From Microbacteriaceae bacterium (GTDB lineage Bacteria; Actinomycetota; Actinomycetes; Actinomycetales; Microbacteriaceae): 19,968 nucleotides of DNA. Position numbers and translations under genes: made by a program. This document shows, piece by piece, positions 1-6,516 of this stretch. The stretch lies in the NCBI GenBank assembly GCA_011620705.1, contig WOYR01000114.1:1-19968 (forward strand), in the 5' to 3' direction. The notes beneath the pieces were generated by a model. The model did no database searches and was not told the DNA's origin. It worked only from the letters and a program-made list of their open reading frames with translations. Each line of letters opens with the position of its first letter. The stretch's first letter is position 1.

Positions 1-99
1 GAGGACCCGGCAGCGCGCGCCATCCTGGCGCTCGCCGACACGCTCGCGACGCGCGGGGAGGGGGCTCCCCGCCCCCTCCCGTTCACGGCGTCGCGGTAG
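1..99 (+). CDS. mrp: Mrp/ApbC-type P-loop ATPase, C-terminal end only
   Basis: This is the 3' end of a gene entering from the left edge, open from base 1 to a TAG at 97-99, 32 residues. The sequence reads like the extreme C-terminus of Mrp/ApbC (NBP35-type) iron-sulfur cluster carrier ATPases: a proline-alanine helix of the type PAARAILALADTL followed by a short basic, proline-rich tail. No P-loop is visible because that part lies outside the window. The assignment leans on this tail plus context, since mrp lies close to tatB in other actinobacteria. It could be another protein with a similar tail. The last codons contain a strong GC hairpin (56-80). Confidence 0.5.
   Translation, partial: EDPAARAILALADTLATRGEGAPRPLPFTASR
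56..80. repeat. 10-bp perfect inverted repeat inside the mrp-like 3' end
   Basis: The arms GGGAGGGGGC (56-65) and GCCCCCTCCC (71-80) are perfect reverse complements around a 5-base loop. The element lies within the last codons of the mrp-like gene and ends 16 bases before its stop codon. There is no T-tract, so it is not a classical intrinsic terminator, although it may slow polymerase or protect the mRNA 3' end. Confidence 0.6.
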
Positions 100-100
100 T

Positions 101-158
101 CCCGCGAGATCCAGACATGGATCGACCCGCGGGATCCTGAATGGATCTACGCGGGTCG
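101..158. repeat. Two overlapping, mutually exclusive hairpins between convergent genes
   Basis: Hairpin A has outer arms CCCGCG (101-106) and CGCGGG (128-133) with inner arms GATCC (108-112) and GGATC (119-123). Hairpin B has outer arms CGACCCGCG (123-131) and CGCGGGTCG (150-158) with inner arms GATCC (133-137) and GGATC (143-147). They share 123-133, so only one can form at a time. The two units resemble each other and look like a tandem copy of one palindromic element. Position between the mrp-like gene (+) and a leftward small ORF suggests a bidirectional transcription end or a REP-like repeat. Confidence 0.55.
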
Positions 159-186
159 GTGGGCCCGAGAGGGTCGAGGCTGCGGC

Positions 187-294
187 CTAGGCGCGACGGG
201 TGGGGATGCGGCGGTAGCCGTCGCGCGCCGCGACGACGCCGGTCCCGGCGATGGCCGCGGCAGCAGCCGCGGCGACAAGGATCAGAAAAGCCAT
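187..294 (-). CDS. Possible 35-residue small membrane protein
   Basis: A short reading frame of 35 residues from the ATG at 294 to a TAG at 187-189. It would encode an N-terminal hydrophobic helix (roughly residues 2-26, unusually alanine-rich) followed by a basic tail ending in RRIPTRRA, the layout of a small single-pass membrane peptide with its positive end inside. A GAGG lies only two bases before the ATG, so the ribosome site is poor. The frame stays open upstream to 378, but that extension runs through the lysR operator region and is probably not translated. It is divergent from lysR and could be its target. I do not recognise a family. Confidence 0.4.
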   Translation of the reverse strand: MAFLILVAAAAAAAIAGTGVVAARDGYRRIPTRRA

Positions 295-323
295 GACCTC
301 ATTCCAGCGGAAATCATCGTTCA

Positions 324-343
324 GCACAATCGAATGATTGTGC
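324..343. promoter_or_regulatory. Candidate LysR-type operator, 8-4-8 palindrome
   Basis: GCACAATC (324-331) and GATTGTGC (336-343) are perfect reverse complements with a 4-base centre. The palindrome lies in the AT-richer gap between the small leftward ORF and lysR, 42 bases before the lysR start. LysR regulators commonly bind such dyads in divergent promoters, although this one is not a clean T-N11-A site. Confidence 0.5.
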
Positions 344-352
344 ATTGCCGAT

Positions 353-375
353 GTAGCTGCACTTAATCGAGCTAC
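353..375. promoter_or_regulatory. Second inverted repeat overlapping the lysR -10
   Basis: GTAGCT (353-358) and AGCTAC (370-375) form a dyad with an 11-base centre. Its right arm overlaps the proposed lysR -10 hexamer (373-378), a placement suited to negative autoregulation. Confidence 0.4.
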
Positions 376-384
376 CATCGAACC
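373..384 (+). promoter_or_regulatory. lysR leaderless promoter -10
   Basis: TACCAT (373-378) fits the actinobacterial TANNNT -10 pattern and is followed by six bases and then the ATG at 385. No Shine-Dalgarno sequence precedes this ATG, so the transcript probably starts at the start codon. Confidence 0.5.
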
Positions 385-1299
385 ATGGATGTCCGCCGCC
401 TCGCCCTGCTGCGCGAACTGTCAGAACGCGGCAGCGTCACCGCCGTGGCGCAGGCGCTGCATCTGACCCCCTCCGCGGTCTCGCAGCAGCTCAAGACCCT
501 GGAGCGGGAAGCGGGCGTCCCGCTCACCGAACGGGCGGGGCGCGGGCTCGCGCTCACGACCGCCGGGCACGCTCTCGCCGAGACCGCTCAGGACGTCGCC
601 GTCGCCCTGCAGAAGGCAGAGGCCTCATGGTCGGAGTTCGTCGAGCAGCCGCGCGGCGAGGTCTCGGTCACCTTCTTCCCCACCGCTGGCGAGATGCTGC
701 TGCCCGGATTCCTGACGCGCGTCTCGAAGGTGCAGGGCCTGAAGATCATCTGCACCGACCAGGACCCGCTGCTGCCCGACTTCGCCGATCTGACGGCGGA
801 CCACGACATCGTGATCGCCGACGCTCCCAGGGTGCTGCCGGGCTGGCGGGAACGCCGGCTCGTGACAGTGGAGCTGATGCGGGAACCGCTCGACATCGTG
901 CTGCCGGAGGGGCACCCGCTCGCCGCTCGACGCGAGCTGACCCCGGCCGACGTCGTCGACGAACGCTGGATCGGCACGCCGGAGGGCTTTCCTTTCGATC
1001 GCATCCTGCAGAGCATCGAAGTGCTGACCGGCCGTGAGGCGGACATCGTGCAGCGATTCATCGACAACAGCATCGTGGAGGTGCTGGTCGCGTCCGGTCA
1101 CGGGATCGCGATCCTGCCCCGCTTCACCACCCGCGACCGCGAGAACGGGCTCGTGACGCGCCCTCTGGTCGGCGTGCGCTCGGAGCGGGGCATCTGGGCG
1201 ATCATGCAGCCGGACCGCGCGGTGCGGCCCTCGGTGCGACTGGTGGTGGACGCACTGCGCGAGGAGTCTGCGGCGTTCCTCGCCGCCCACGCCGGCTGA
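385..1299 (+). CDS. LysR family transcriptional regulator
   Basis: A 304-residue DNA-binding regulator of normal LysR length. Residues 1-60 form the winged helix-turn-helix, with the family signature running from the LLRELSERGSVTAVAQALH helix into LTPSAVSQQLKTLE and the wing at PLTERAGRGLALTTAG. A linker helix follows at about 61-90. Residues from about 92 form the periplasmic-binding-like effector domain, with a typical second lobe around GHPLAARREL and a late GIAILPRF. The effector is unknown. The ATG at 385 is chosen because it begins the conserved N-terminus and lies six bases after a -10 hexamer. The gene diverges from a small membrane ORF, and two dyads lie in the gap, so autoregulation is likely. 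Confidence 0.9.
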   Translation: MDVRRLALLRELSERGSVTAVAQALHLTPSAVSQQLKTLEREAGVPLTERAGRGLALTTAGHALAETAQDVAVALQKAEASWSEFVEQPRGEVSVTFFPTAGEMLLPGFLTRVSKVQGLKIICTDQDPLLPDFADLTADHDIVIADAPRVLPGWRERRLVTVELMREPLDIVLPEGHPLAARRELTPADVVDERWIGTPEGFPFDRILQSIEVLTGREADIVQRFIDNSIVEVLVASGHGIAILPRFTTRDRENGLVTRPLVGVRSERGIWAIMQPDRAVRPSVRLVVDALREESAAFLAAHAG

Positions 1300-1341
1300 G
1301 CAGCGCCGCAGGCGCGTGCCGGAACCGGTCGTGCGGTGGTG

Positions 1342-1764
1342 TCAGGTGGCTTCGCCGTCGTAAGGGGCCGGGCGGCCCTTGCCGAGCTTGCGCTGGCGCT
1401 TCTCGTACGCCGACTCCACGTAGCGGCTCGTCGCGGGGCCGCCCGACTCCGGCTTCTCGCCGTTCACGGTCGCGCCCGCAGCGGCTCCGGCCGGCGCCGG
1501 CCCCGCAGGGTCGTCCTGCAGCGCCTCGCGGATGATGCGGCGCGGGTCGTACTGGCGCGGGTCGAGCTTCTTCCAGTCGACCTCGTCGAACTCGGGGCCC
1601 ATCTCCTCGCGCATGCGGTCCTTGGCCCCGTTCGCCATGCCGCGCAGCGACCGGACGGCCCGCGCGAGTTGCGCGGCGTAGCCGGGCAGACGGTCTGGGC
1701 CGATCAGGAAGACGGCGATCACCGCGATGATGATCAGCTTGTCTGGCGTCAACCCGAAGGACAC
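1342..1764 (-). CDS. tatB: Sec-independent (twin-arginine) translocase subunit TatB
   Basis: A 140-residue protein of the TatA/B family, the receptor subunit that passes folded twin-arginine substrates to the translocation pore in the membrane. It begins with a short N-terminal part and one membrane helix (about residues 4-21), then the hinge GPDRLP (22-27). An amphipathic helix (about 30-50) and an acidic, poorly conserved cytoplasmic tail rich in proline, alanine and glycine follow. The longer, conserved helix region and the WKKLDPRQYDP segment favour TatB over TatA. The GTG at 1764 starts the recognisable protein; the frame is open further upstream, but those codons do not resemble the family. 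The GGAGG before it is only one base away, and the start fits leaderless transcription better. It diverges from the O-methyltransferase. Confidence 0.88.
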   Translation of the reverse strand: MSFGLTPDKLIIIAVIAVFLIGPDRLPGYAAQLARAVRSLRGMANGAKDRMREEMGPEFDEVDWKKLDPRQYDPRRIIREALQDDPAGPAPAGAAAGATVNGEKPESGGPATSRYVESAYEKRQRKLGKGRPAPYDGEAT

Positions 1765-1776
1765 CCCTCCAGGATA
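1765..1776 (-). promoter_or_regulatory. tatB leaderless promoter -10
   Basis: On the minus strand TATCCT (1776-1771) is followed by six bases (GGAGGG) and the GTG at 1764. The GGAGG inside the spacer is too close to the start to act as a ribosome site, so leaderless initiation at the GTG is the simpler reading. Confidence 0.5.
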
Positions 1777-1799
1777 CCGGCGCGCACTGGGCCCCGGCC

Positions 1800-1811
1800 T
1801 AGAGTGCAACT
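1800..1811 (+). promoter_or_regulatory. O-methyltransferase leaderless promoter -10
   Basis: TAGAGT (1800-1805), then six bases, then the GTG at 1812. No purine-rich ribosome site is present. The geometry matches the other leaderless starts in this window. Confidence 0.55.
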
Positions 1812-2444
1812 GTGGCCGACAAGGAACTGAGCTGGAAGTACGCCGAGGACTTCGTGGTCGAAGCACCGGCCATCCTCAGCGCGCGGCAGCACTCGCTCGA
1901 ACTCGGCATCGACCCCGTCTCCCCCGCCACCGGTGCGCAGCTCGCCGTGCTCGCCGCCGCGAGCTCGACCCACTCGATCCTCGAGATCGGCACCGGAGCG
2001 GGTGTCAGCGGCCTCTGGCTGCTGGCAGGGGCCCCGGATGCGGTGCTCACCTCGATCGACCTGGAACTGGACCATCAGCAGCACGCGCGGACGGCGTTCG
2101 CGACCGGAGGCATCCCGGCCAACCGGATCCGGCTGATCACAGGGCGCGCATCCGAGGTGCTCCCCCGCATGAACGACGGGGCATACGACCTGGTGCTCGT
2201 CGATGCCGATGAGGCATCGGTGCTCGACTATGTCGAGCACGCTCTGCGGATCGCCCGCCGCGGCGGACTCGTCCTCGTCGCGCACGCGCTCTGGCGCGGA
2301 AGGGTGGCCGATCCGGCTCGACGGGACAGCACCGCCGAGGACTTCCGCACGCTGCTGAGCACCATCGCCGAGTCATCCGCGGTGATCTCCGCGGTGAGCG
2401 CGGCAGGAGACGGGCTGCTTCAGCTGGTCAAGACCTCGGACTGA
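1812..2444 (+). CDS. Class I SAM-dependent O-methyltransferase, Rv1220c type
   Basis: A 210-residue Rossmann-fold methyltransferase of the Methyltransf_3 (COG4122) family. The SAM-binding motif I is LEIGTGAGVSG (57-67), the acidic ribose-binding strand is SIDLELDH (81-88), and a late Asp motif VDADE lies at 130-134. Enzymes of this family usually carry an Asp-Asn metal pair just before a conserved LW.GRV segment. Here the same place reads AHALWRGRVAD, with A157-H158 instead, so metal binding and substrate choice may differ. The actinobacterial relative near tatB and sigE in mycobacteria appears to share this change. The substrate is unknown. The GTG at 1812 lies six bases after TAGAGT. The 3' end is part of a 33-bp tandem repeat, and the gene converges on the DUF3117 gene. 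Confidence 0.85.
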   Translation: MADKELSWKYAEDFVVEAPAILSARQHSLELGIDPVSPATGAQLAVLAAASSTHSILEIGTGAGVSGLWLLAGAPDAVLTSIDLELDHQQHARTAFATGGIPANRIRLITGRASEVLPRMNDGAYDLVLVDADEASVLDYVEHALRIARRGGLVLVAHALWRGRVADPARRDSTAEDFRTLLSTIAESSAVISAVSAAGDGLLQLVKTSD

Positions 2445-2519
2445 TCGCGCGAGTCGCGATCACGAACCTCGGACCGACCGCGCGAGTCGCGATCACGAAC
2501 CTCGGACCGACCGCGCGGG
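2433..2519. repeat. 33-bp tandem repeat, about 2.6 copies, with internal dyad
   Basis: Units begin at 2433, 2466 and 2499 (the last truncated). Copy 2 differs from copy 1 at only two positions, 2442/2475 and 2445/2478, both T to C. The first unit starts in the last codons of the methyltransferase and the last ends against the DUF3117 stop codon. Copy 1 contains a perfect dyad TGATCGCG (2442-2449) / CGCGATCA (2455-2462) with a 5-base loop, and its left arm includes the methyltransferase TGA stop. The dyads may serve as a bidirectional transcription end between convergent genes, although no T-tract is present. The 33-base period keeps reading frames intact. Confidence 0.8.
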
Positions 2520-2690
2520 CTAGGCGGAGACCACGTCGGCCAGCGCGTCGTGCAGCTCTTTGGCTTCGGCGTCGTTGACCGACACGACGAGGCGACCGCC
2601 ACCCTCGAGCGGAACCCGCACGATGATCAGGCGACCCTCTTTAACAGCCTCCATCGGCCCGTCTCCGGTCCTCGGCTTCATGGCTGCCAT
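2520..2690 (-). CDS. DUF3117 small conserved actinobacterial protein
   Basis: A 56-residue protein beginning MAAMKPRTGDGPMEAVKEGR and continuing through a VPLEGGGRLVV core to a helix with AEAKELHDALADV. This is the pattern of DUF3117 (Rv1211-like) proteins, which are small, soluble, widespread in actinobacteria and of unknown role. The core suggests a compact beta-sheet with a C-terminal helix. The ATG at 2690 is chosen over the one at 2681 because the family begins MAAMKPRTGDG, and because AAAGGGGA ends six bases upstream as a good ribosome site. The stop abuts the tandem repeat shared with the convergent methyltransferase. Confidence 0.88.
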   Translation of the reverse strand: MAAMKPRTGDGPMEAVKEGRLIIVRVPLEGGGRLVVSVNDAEAKELHDALADVVSA

Positions 2691-2725
2691 GTGGTGTCCC
2701 CTTTCGATGGATGCCTTCCATTATC
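2691..2725 (-). promoter_or_regulatory. DUF3117 gene promoter and ribosome binding site
   Basis: On the minus strand GATAAT (2725-2720) is a near-consensus -10. It would give a leader of about 22 bases containing AAAGGGGA (2704-2697), six bases before the ATG. Unlike many neighbours, this gene has a conventional leader. Confidence 0.5.
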
Positions 2726-2789
2726 CCGTATTCACGCCGGCTCCGGGAACCACGCACGTTCTGCCCCGCGCCTTTCGAGCCCCGTCGTG

Positions 2790-4055
2790 CTACGGCGGAC
2801 TCCAGTCGAGACCGTTCACCCACCAGCAGATCGCCATCCAGCCGATCTGCCCGGCGATCCCCAGCACCACGATCGCGATGCGGTACCACAGCGCCTTCGG
2901 GATCGCGACGGCCCCGAGCGCGGGCGCGAAGGGCATCAGCAGCCGGAAGGTGCTCGACTGCGGGAAGAAGACCGCGAGCAGATAGACCGCGTAGCCGGCG
3001 AACCAGAACCGCACTTCCACGCCGAGGCGGCGCACCGGCGGGGAGAACAGCAGGACGGCGAACAGCGCGATGACGATGACGAGCACGACCGGTCCGACGA
3101 CATCGGCCGCGGGGAACCCGATCCACCGCAGCCACCACTGCGCGCCCTGCACCCAGGGGGCGAAGGGCAGCAGCTCCTGGTAGCCGATGTAGCCGGCCCG
3201 CCAGGCCAACTCGGTGTCGGTGTATGCCGAGGGGACACCGGTGGCCGCCCAGGCCACCAGGGGCCAGACCACGCCGAGGAACGCGCTGCACAGTCCGACG
3301 ACGATCACGGCGATCCGCTCGCGCACCGGGAACGGGTCGCGCGCCCTGGTGACGAAACGGTGGATCAGATGCAGCAGCATCATCACGGCGAAGGCCAGGC
3401 CGCTGGGGCGCGTCAGCGCCGCGATCCCGATCACGGGGATCATCAGGTAGTAGCGCCGGTCCTGCAGGAGCAGCAGCGCCATGAACAGGAAGAACAGCTG
3501 CATCGATTCGGCGTAGCCGACCTGCAGGATCGGCGAGAGCGGCGCCGTGCAGAACAGCACGACCGCGAACATCGCCGTGCCGCTCGGCAGCACCCGCGCC
3601 ATGAGCTTGTAGAACAGCAGCGCCGCACCGAGCGCGAAGCCGAGCGAGACGATGACGCTCGCATACTCGAAGGGGATGCCGACCAGCAGGAAGCCGCGTA
3701 CCACCGCCGGGTAGCCCGGGAGGAAGGCCCAGGCGTTCTGCGCCACATGCCCGTCGCCGCCGATCGGCAGCTGCGCCGGATACCCGACGATGGTGACGAT
3801 GCGGTACCAGTCCGAGTCCCAGATCGCCGCGAACGAGAAGTAGTCGGGCTTCGGACCGGTCCAGTATGTTGCGCCCTGGATGTTGGCGAAGGCCAGCATG
3901 ATCACGGTCGTCACGACCCGCGAGAGCGCGAAGACCGCGATGACCTTGACGTACCAGGGCGGGCGAGTCGGCCGACGCCCGAGACGGGGGTCAGCGCCCG
4001 CACCGCGGCGGAGGCCGGAAACGGCCTCCGCTTCTAAGCGGGCGCGCGCAGCCAC
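2790..4055 (-). CDS. PIG-V-like GT-C family membrane glycosyltransferase
   Basis: A 421-residue polytopic membrane protein with about ten hydrophobic helices. The first helix begins near residue 35. An extracytoplasmic loop then carries WDSDWYRIV (79-87), which matches the WDxxWY motif at the start of the active loop in PIG-V/COG5542 mannosyltransferase-like GT-C enzymes. These use a lipid-phosphate sugar to mannosylate lipids or proteins on the outer face of the membrane. A GYPAQ segment follows shortly after, and a [12 protein letters not shown] helix lies near the C-terminus, as expected for the family. The GTG start at 4055 overlaps the end of dapE by 22 bases, so the gene is probably translated from the dapE message. 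The overlap includes a poorly conserved basic N-terminus, and a later start is possible. The exact acceptor cannot be told from sequence. Confidence 0.78.
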   Translation of the reverse strand: MAARARLEAEAVSGLRRGAGADPRLGRRPTRPPWYVKVIAVFALSRVVTTVIMLAFANIQGATYWTGPKPDYFSFAAIWDSDWYRIVTIVGYPAQLPIGGDGHVAQNAWAFLPGYPAVVRGFLLVGIPFEYASVIVSLGFALGAALLFYKLMARVLPSGTAMFAVVLFCTAPLSPILQVGYAESMQLFFLFMALLLLQDRRYYLMIPVIGIAALTRPSGLAFAVMMLLHLIHRFVTRARDPFPVRERIAVIVVGLCSAFLGVVWPLVAWAATGVPSAYTDTELAWRAGYIGYQELLPFAPWVQGAQWWLRWIGFPAADVVGPVVLVIVIALFAVLLFSPPVRRLGVEVRFWFAGYAVYLLAVFFPQSSTFRLLMPFAPALGAVAIPKALWYRIAIVVLGIAGQIGWMAICWWVNGLDWSPP

Positions 4056-5116
4056 GCCCGGAGGCCCCGCTCACAGCGCTCGATCTGCTCCACGGGGACC
4101 CGCTCGTCGTCCGCGTGCGCGAGCGATGGATCCCCGGGACCGTAGTTGACCGCCGGGATGCCGAGGGCCGCGAAGCGGGCGACATCCGTCCAGCCGTACT
4201 TGGGCCGGGCCTCGCCGCCGACGGCCGCCACGAAGGCCTGCGCGAGCGGGTCGCGGAGGCCGGGGCGGGCCCCCTCGGCCAGGTCGGTGATCTCGACCTC
4301 GAATCCCTCGAACAGCGCGCGCACCACCGCCTCGGCCTGCGCGGCGCCGCGGTTCGGCGCGAAGCGGTAGTTCACGCTCACGACGGCGTCGTCGGGGATG
4401 ACGTTGCCCGCGACTCCGCCGGAGATGCCGACCGCGTTGAGCCCTTCGCGATAGACCAGGCCGTCCACCTCGATCGACTCCGGCTGGTATGCGGCGAGGA
4501 TGGCCAGCACCGGCGCGAGGGAGTGGATCGCGTTCTCGCCCATCCAGGCGCGGGCAGAATGCGCGCGGGTTCCCCGGGTGCGGATCTCGGCGCGCAGCGT
4601 GCCGTTGCAGCCGCCCTCCACCTCGCCGCCGGTCGGCTCGCCGAGGATCGCGAAGTCGGCGGCCAGCAGTTCGGGGTGGTTGCGGGCGAGGCGTCCGAGG
4701 CCGTTCAGGCTCGAGGCGACCTCCTCATGGTCGTAGAACACCCAGGTGACGTCGACGAGCGGCTCGGTGATGGTCGCCGCGAGCGCGAGCATCACGGCGC
4801 AGCCGCCCTTCATGTCCACCGAGCCCCGTCCCCAGAGGACCGGCCGGCCGTCGGCTCCGTCCTCGACCCGCGATGGCAGGTTGCCGTTCACCGGCACGGT
4901 GTCGAGGTGGCCGGCGATGACGACCCGGCGCTCGCGTCCGAGCCGGGTGCGGGCGACGACCGCGTCGCCGTCGCGCAGCAGCTCGAGACCGGGGATGGTG
5001 CGCAGAGCGGCCTCGACGGCATCCGCGATCGGCCCCTCATCGCCCGACACCGATTCGATGTCGACCAGCGAGCGCGTCAACTCGACGGCGGAGGAGGCGA
5101 GGTCGATCGTCGGCAC
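4034..5116 (-). CDS. dapE: Succinyl-diaminopimelate desuccinylase
   Basis: A 360-residue M20 family metallohydrolase. It removes succinate from N-succinyl-LL-diaminopimelate to give LL-diaminopimelate, a precursor of peptidoglycan cross-links and lysine. Visible M20 residues are GHLDTVP (H70, D72), the bridging Asp in GSVDMKGG (D101), the catalytic and metal glutamates in DHEEV (E131-E132) and ILGEPTGG (E160). The dimerisation domain follows, then HADDERV near the C-terminus with the last metal-binding His. The length fits the actinobacterial DapE subgroup. The GTG at 5116 lies six bases after TAGGCT with no ribosome site. The gene diverges from dapD, as in other actinobacteria, and overlaps the downstream glycosyltransferase gene. 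Confidence 0.93.
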   Translation of the reverse strand: MPTIDLASSAVELTRSLVDIESVSGDEGPIADAVEAALRTIPGLELLRDGDAVVARTRLGRERRVVIAGHLDTVPVNGNLPSRVEDGADGRPVLWGRGSVDMKGGCAVMLALAATITEPLVDVTWVFYDHEEVASSLNGLGRLARNHPELLAADFAILGEPTGGEVEGGCNGTLRAEIRTRGTRAHSARAWMGENAIHSLAPVLAILAAYQPESIEVDGLVYREGLNAVGISGGVAGNVIPDDAVVSVNYRFAPNRGAAQAEAVVRALFEGFEVEITDLAEGARPGLRDPLAQAFVAAVGGEARPKYGWTDVARFAALGIPAVNYGPGDPSLAHADDERVPVEQIERCERGLRAWLRAPA

Positions 5117-5128
5117 CGTGTCAGCCTA
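5117..5128 (-). promoter_or_regulatory. dapE leaderless promoter -10
   Basis: On the minus strand TAGGCT (5128-5123) is followed by six bases and the GTG at 5116, with no Shine-Dalgarno sequence. It is paired with the divergent dapD -10, whose near edge is 45 bases away. Confidence 0.55.
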
Positions 5129-5173
5129 CGGTCTGCGCACCACGACTCCTGCGAGGACGGAGCCGGGGGCCGA

Positions 5174-5185
5174 TAGCCTGGGAGC
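5174..5185 (+). promoter_or_regulatory. dapD leaderless promoter -10
   Basis: TAGCCT (5174-5179) is followed by GGGAGC and the ATG at 5186. The GGGAG in the spacer touches the start codon region too closely to act as a ribosome site, so initiation directly at the ATG is likely. Confidence 0.55.
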
Positions 5186-6124
5186 ATGACCGCCGCCTGG
5201 GGCCACGGGCTCGCCACCACCGCCACCTCCGCGGCCGGGTCCGGCACCGTGCTCGACACCTGGTTCCCCGCGCCGCGGCTGGGCGGGGCGCCGAACGGCG
5301 GGGCGATCCCGGAGGAACTGGCTGCCGGCTCTGGCCCGGACGCGCGCCGCGAGGTCGCGCTCGACGCGATCACCGTCGAGATCGACACGGATGCCGTTGT
5401 CGCCTCGACCCCCGACGCCTACTTGCGCCTGCACCTGCTCAGCCACCTGCTGCTCGCTCCGAACACGATCAACCTCGACGGACTGTTCGCCCACCTCCCG
5501 ATCGTCGCCTGGACCACCGCGGGCCCGATGCTGCCCGAGGCTTTCGCCCGGCTGCGGCCCGCCCTGCAGCGGGCGGGCATCTCGGTGAACGGCATCGACA
5601 GGTTCCCGCGCCTGCTCGACTATGTGGTGCCCGAGCGGGTGCGCATCGCCGACGCTTCGCGGGTGCGGCTCGGTGCGCACCTCGCGCCAGGAACCACCGT
5701 CATGCACGAGGGCTTCGTCAACTTCAACGCCGGCACACTCGGCGCATCCATGGTCGAGGGGCGCATCTCGCAGGGGGTCGTGGTGGGCGACGGCTCGGAT
5801 GTGGGAGGCGGAGCATCCATCATGGGCACCCTCTCCGGCGGTGGAACCCAGCGCGTGGCGATCGGCGAGCACGTCCTGCTCGGCGCCAACTCGGGCGTGG
5901 GCATCTCGATCGGCGACGACTCGGTGGTGGAGGCGGGGCTCTATGTGACCGCAGGCACCAAGGTGGCGCTCCTGGTGCCGGATGCCGAACCCCGCACCGT
6001 GAAGGCGGTCGAGCTCAGCGGGGTGGCCGGCCTGCTGTTCCGGCGCAACTCGCTCACCGGCGGCGTCGAGGTGCTGCCGCGCTCGAGCGGAGCCGTGGAG
6101 CTCAACCCGCAACTGCACGCCTGA
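5186..6124 (+). CDS. dapD: Tetrahydrodipicolinate N-succinyltransferase, actinobacterial type
   Basis: A 312-residue enzyme that transfers succinyl from succinyl-CoA to tetrahydrodipicolinate, the committed step of the succinylase branch of diaminopimelate synthesis. The N-terminal domain (to about 150) is followed by a left-handed beta-helix with hexapeptide repeats from about 150 to 260 ([20 protein letters not shown] and onward). Within the helix lies [15 protein letters not shown], whose E191 aligns with the active-site glutamate of the mycobacterial enzyme as I recall it. [13 protein letters not shown] segment and a C-terminal strand close the trimeric fold. The length and motifs fit the actinobacterial DapD group rather than the shorter enterobacterial one. 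The ATG at 5186 lies six bases after TAGCCT. Only 14 bases separate its stop from the convergent vapC. Confidence 0.94.
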   Translation: MTAAWGHGLATTATSAAGSGTVLDTWFPAPRLGGAPNGGAIPEELAAGSGPDARREVALDAITVEIDTDAVVASTPDAYLRLHLLSHLLLAPNTINLDGLFAHLPIVAWTTAGPMLPEAFARLRPALQRAGISVNGIDRFPRLLDYVVPERVRIADASRVRLGAHLAPGTTVMHEGFVNFNAGTLGASMVEGRISQGVVVGDGSDVGGGASIMGTLSGGGTQRVAIGEHVLLGANSGVGISIGDDSVVEAGLYVTAGTKVALLVPDAEPRTVKAVELSGVAGLLFRRNSLTGGVEVLPRSSGAVELNPQLHA

Positions 6125-6138
6125 CGATCGCCCCTGTT

Positions 6139-6516
6139 TCAGTACGGCGCGGCAAGCCCGCCGAACATGGGGAAGTTCTTGACGTTCCGGGTGAGCAGGC
6201 GCACATCCAGGAGCACCGCGGTGGCGGCGATCGCAAGATCCGCGGAGTCGATGCCGGGGTTGCCCGGGAGCCATCGGCGTCCCAGCTCGCCTGCAACGTC
6301 TGCGACCCTTTCGTCCACGGGATGCCAGGTGAACACCGCGAGCAGAGCGCGAGTGGCGGTCTCTTCCGGAGCGCGCATGCCCGCCAGCACCTCCAGCCGC
6401 GTCATCTCGCTCGCGTGCAGCGGTCCGTCCTTCCGAGCATCACGGAGGATCGCAGCGGCTGCAGGCTCGCCCCGGAGCAGGTCGATGAGCACCGAGGTGT
6501 CGACGGCAACGCTCAC
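6139..6516 (-). CDS. vapC: VapC-type PIN domain ribonuclease toxin
   Basis: A 125-residue PIN domain protein, probably the toxin of a type II toxin-antitoxin pair that cuts RNA, often tRNA, when its antitoxin is lost. The acidic active-site residues are in place: D6 in AVDTSVLIDLL, E42 in MTRLEVLAG and D93 in SADLAIAATA. The late strand-loop TRNVKNFPMF is typical of VapC. The GTG at 6516 overlaps the antitoxin stop codon as GTGA, indicating coupled translation. The frame is open further upstream, but those codons are the antitoxin gene in another frame. It converges on dapD with a 14-base gap. Confidence 0.87.
   Translation of the reverse strand: MSVAVDTSVLIDLLRGEPAAAAILRDARKDGPLHASEMTRLEVLAGMRAPEETATRALLAVFTWHPVDERVADVAGELGRRWLPGNPGIDSADLAIAATAVLLDVRLLTRNVKNFPMFGGLAAPY

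Noticed and set aside
1301..1313. Short GCGCC-GCA-GGCGC hairpin after lysR as a terminator
   Set aside because: The stem is five base pairs with a 3-base loop and no T-tract; too weak to call.
1765..1770. GGAGG as tatB ribosome binding site
   Set aside because: It ends one base before the GTG, far closer than a working site, and the same bases fit the six-base spacer of a leaderless start.
2433..2519. CRISPR array
   Set aside because: The 33-bp units are directly adjacent with no spacers, and no cas genes are present.
2550..4037. Plus-strand frame of 495 codons over the glycosyltransferase and DUF3117 genes
   Set aside because: It is His/Arg/Asp/Gln-rich, antisense to a membrane protein with clear helices, and has no start signal.
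4115..5176. Plus-strand frame of 353 codons over dapE
   Set aside because: It is antisense to a complete DapE with all metal ligands; composition is typical of a shadow.
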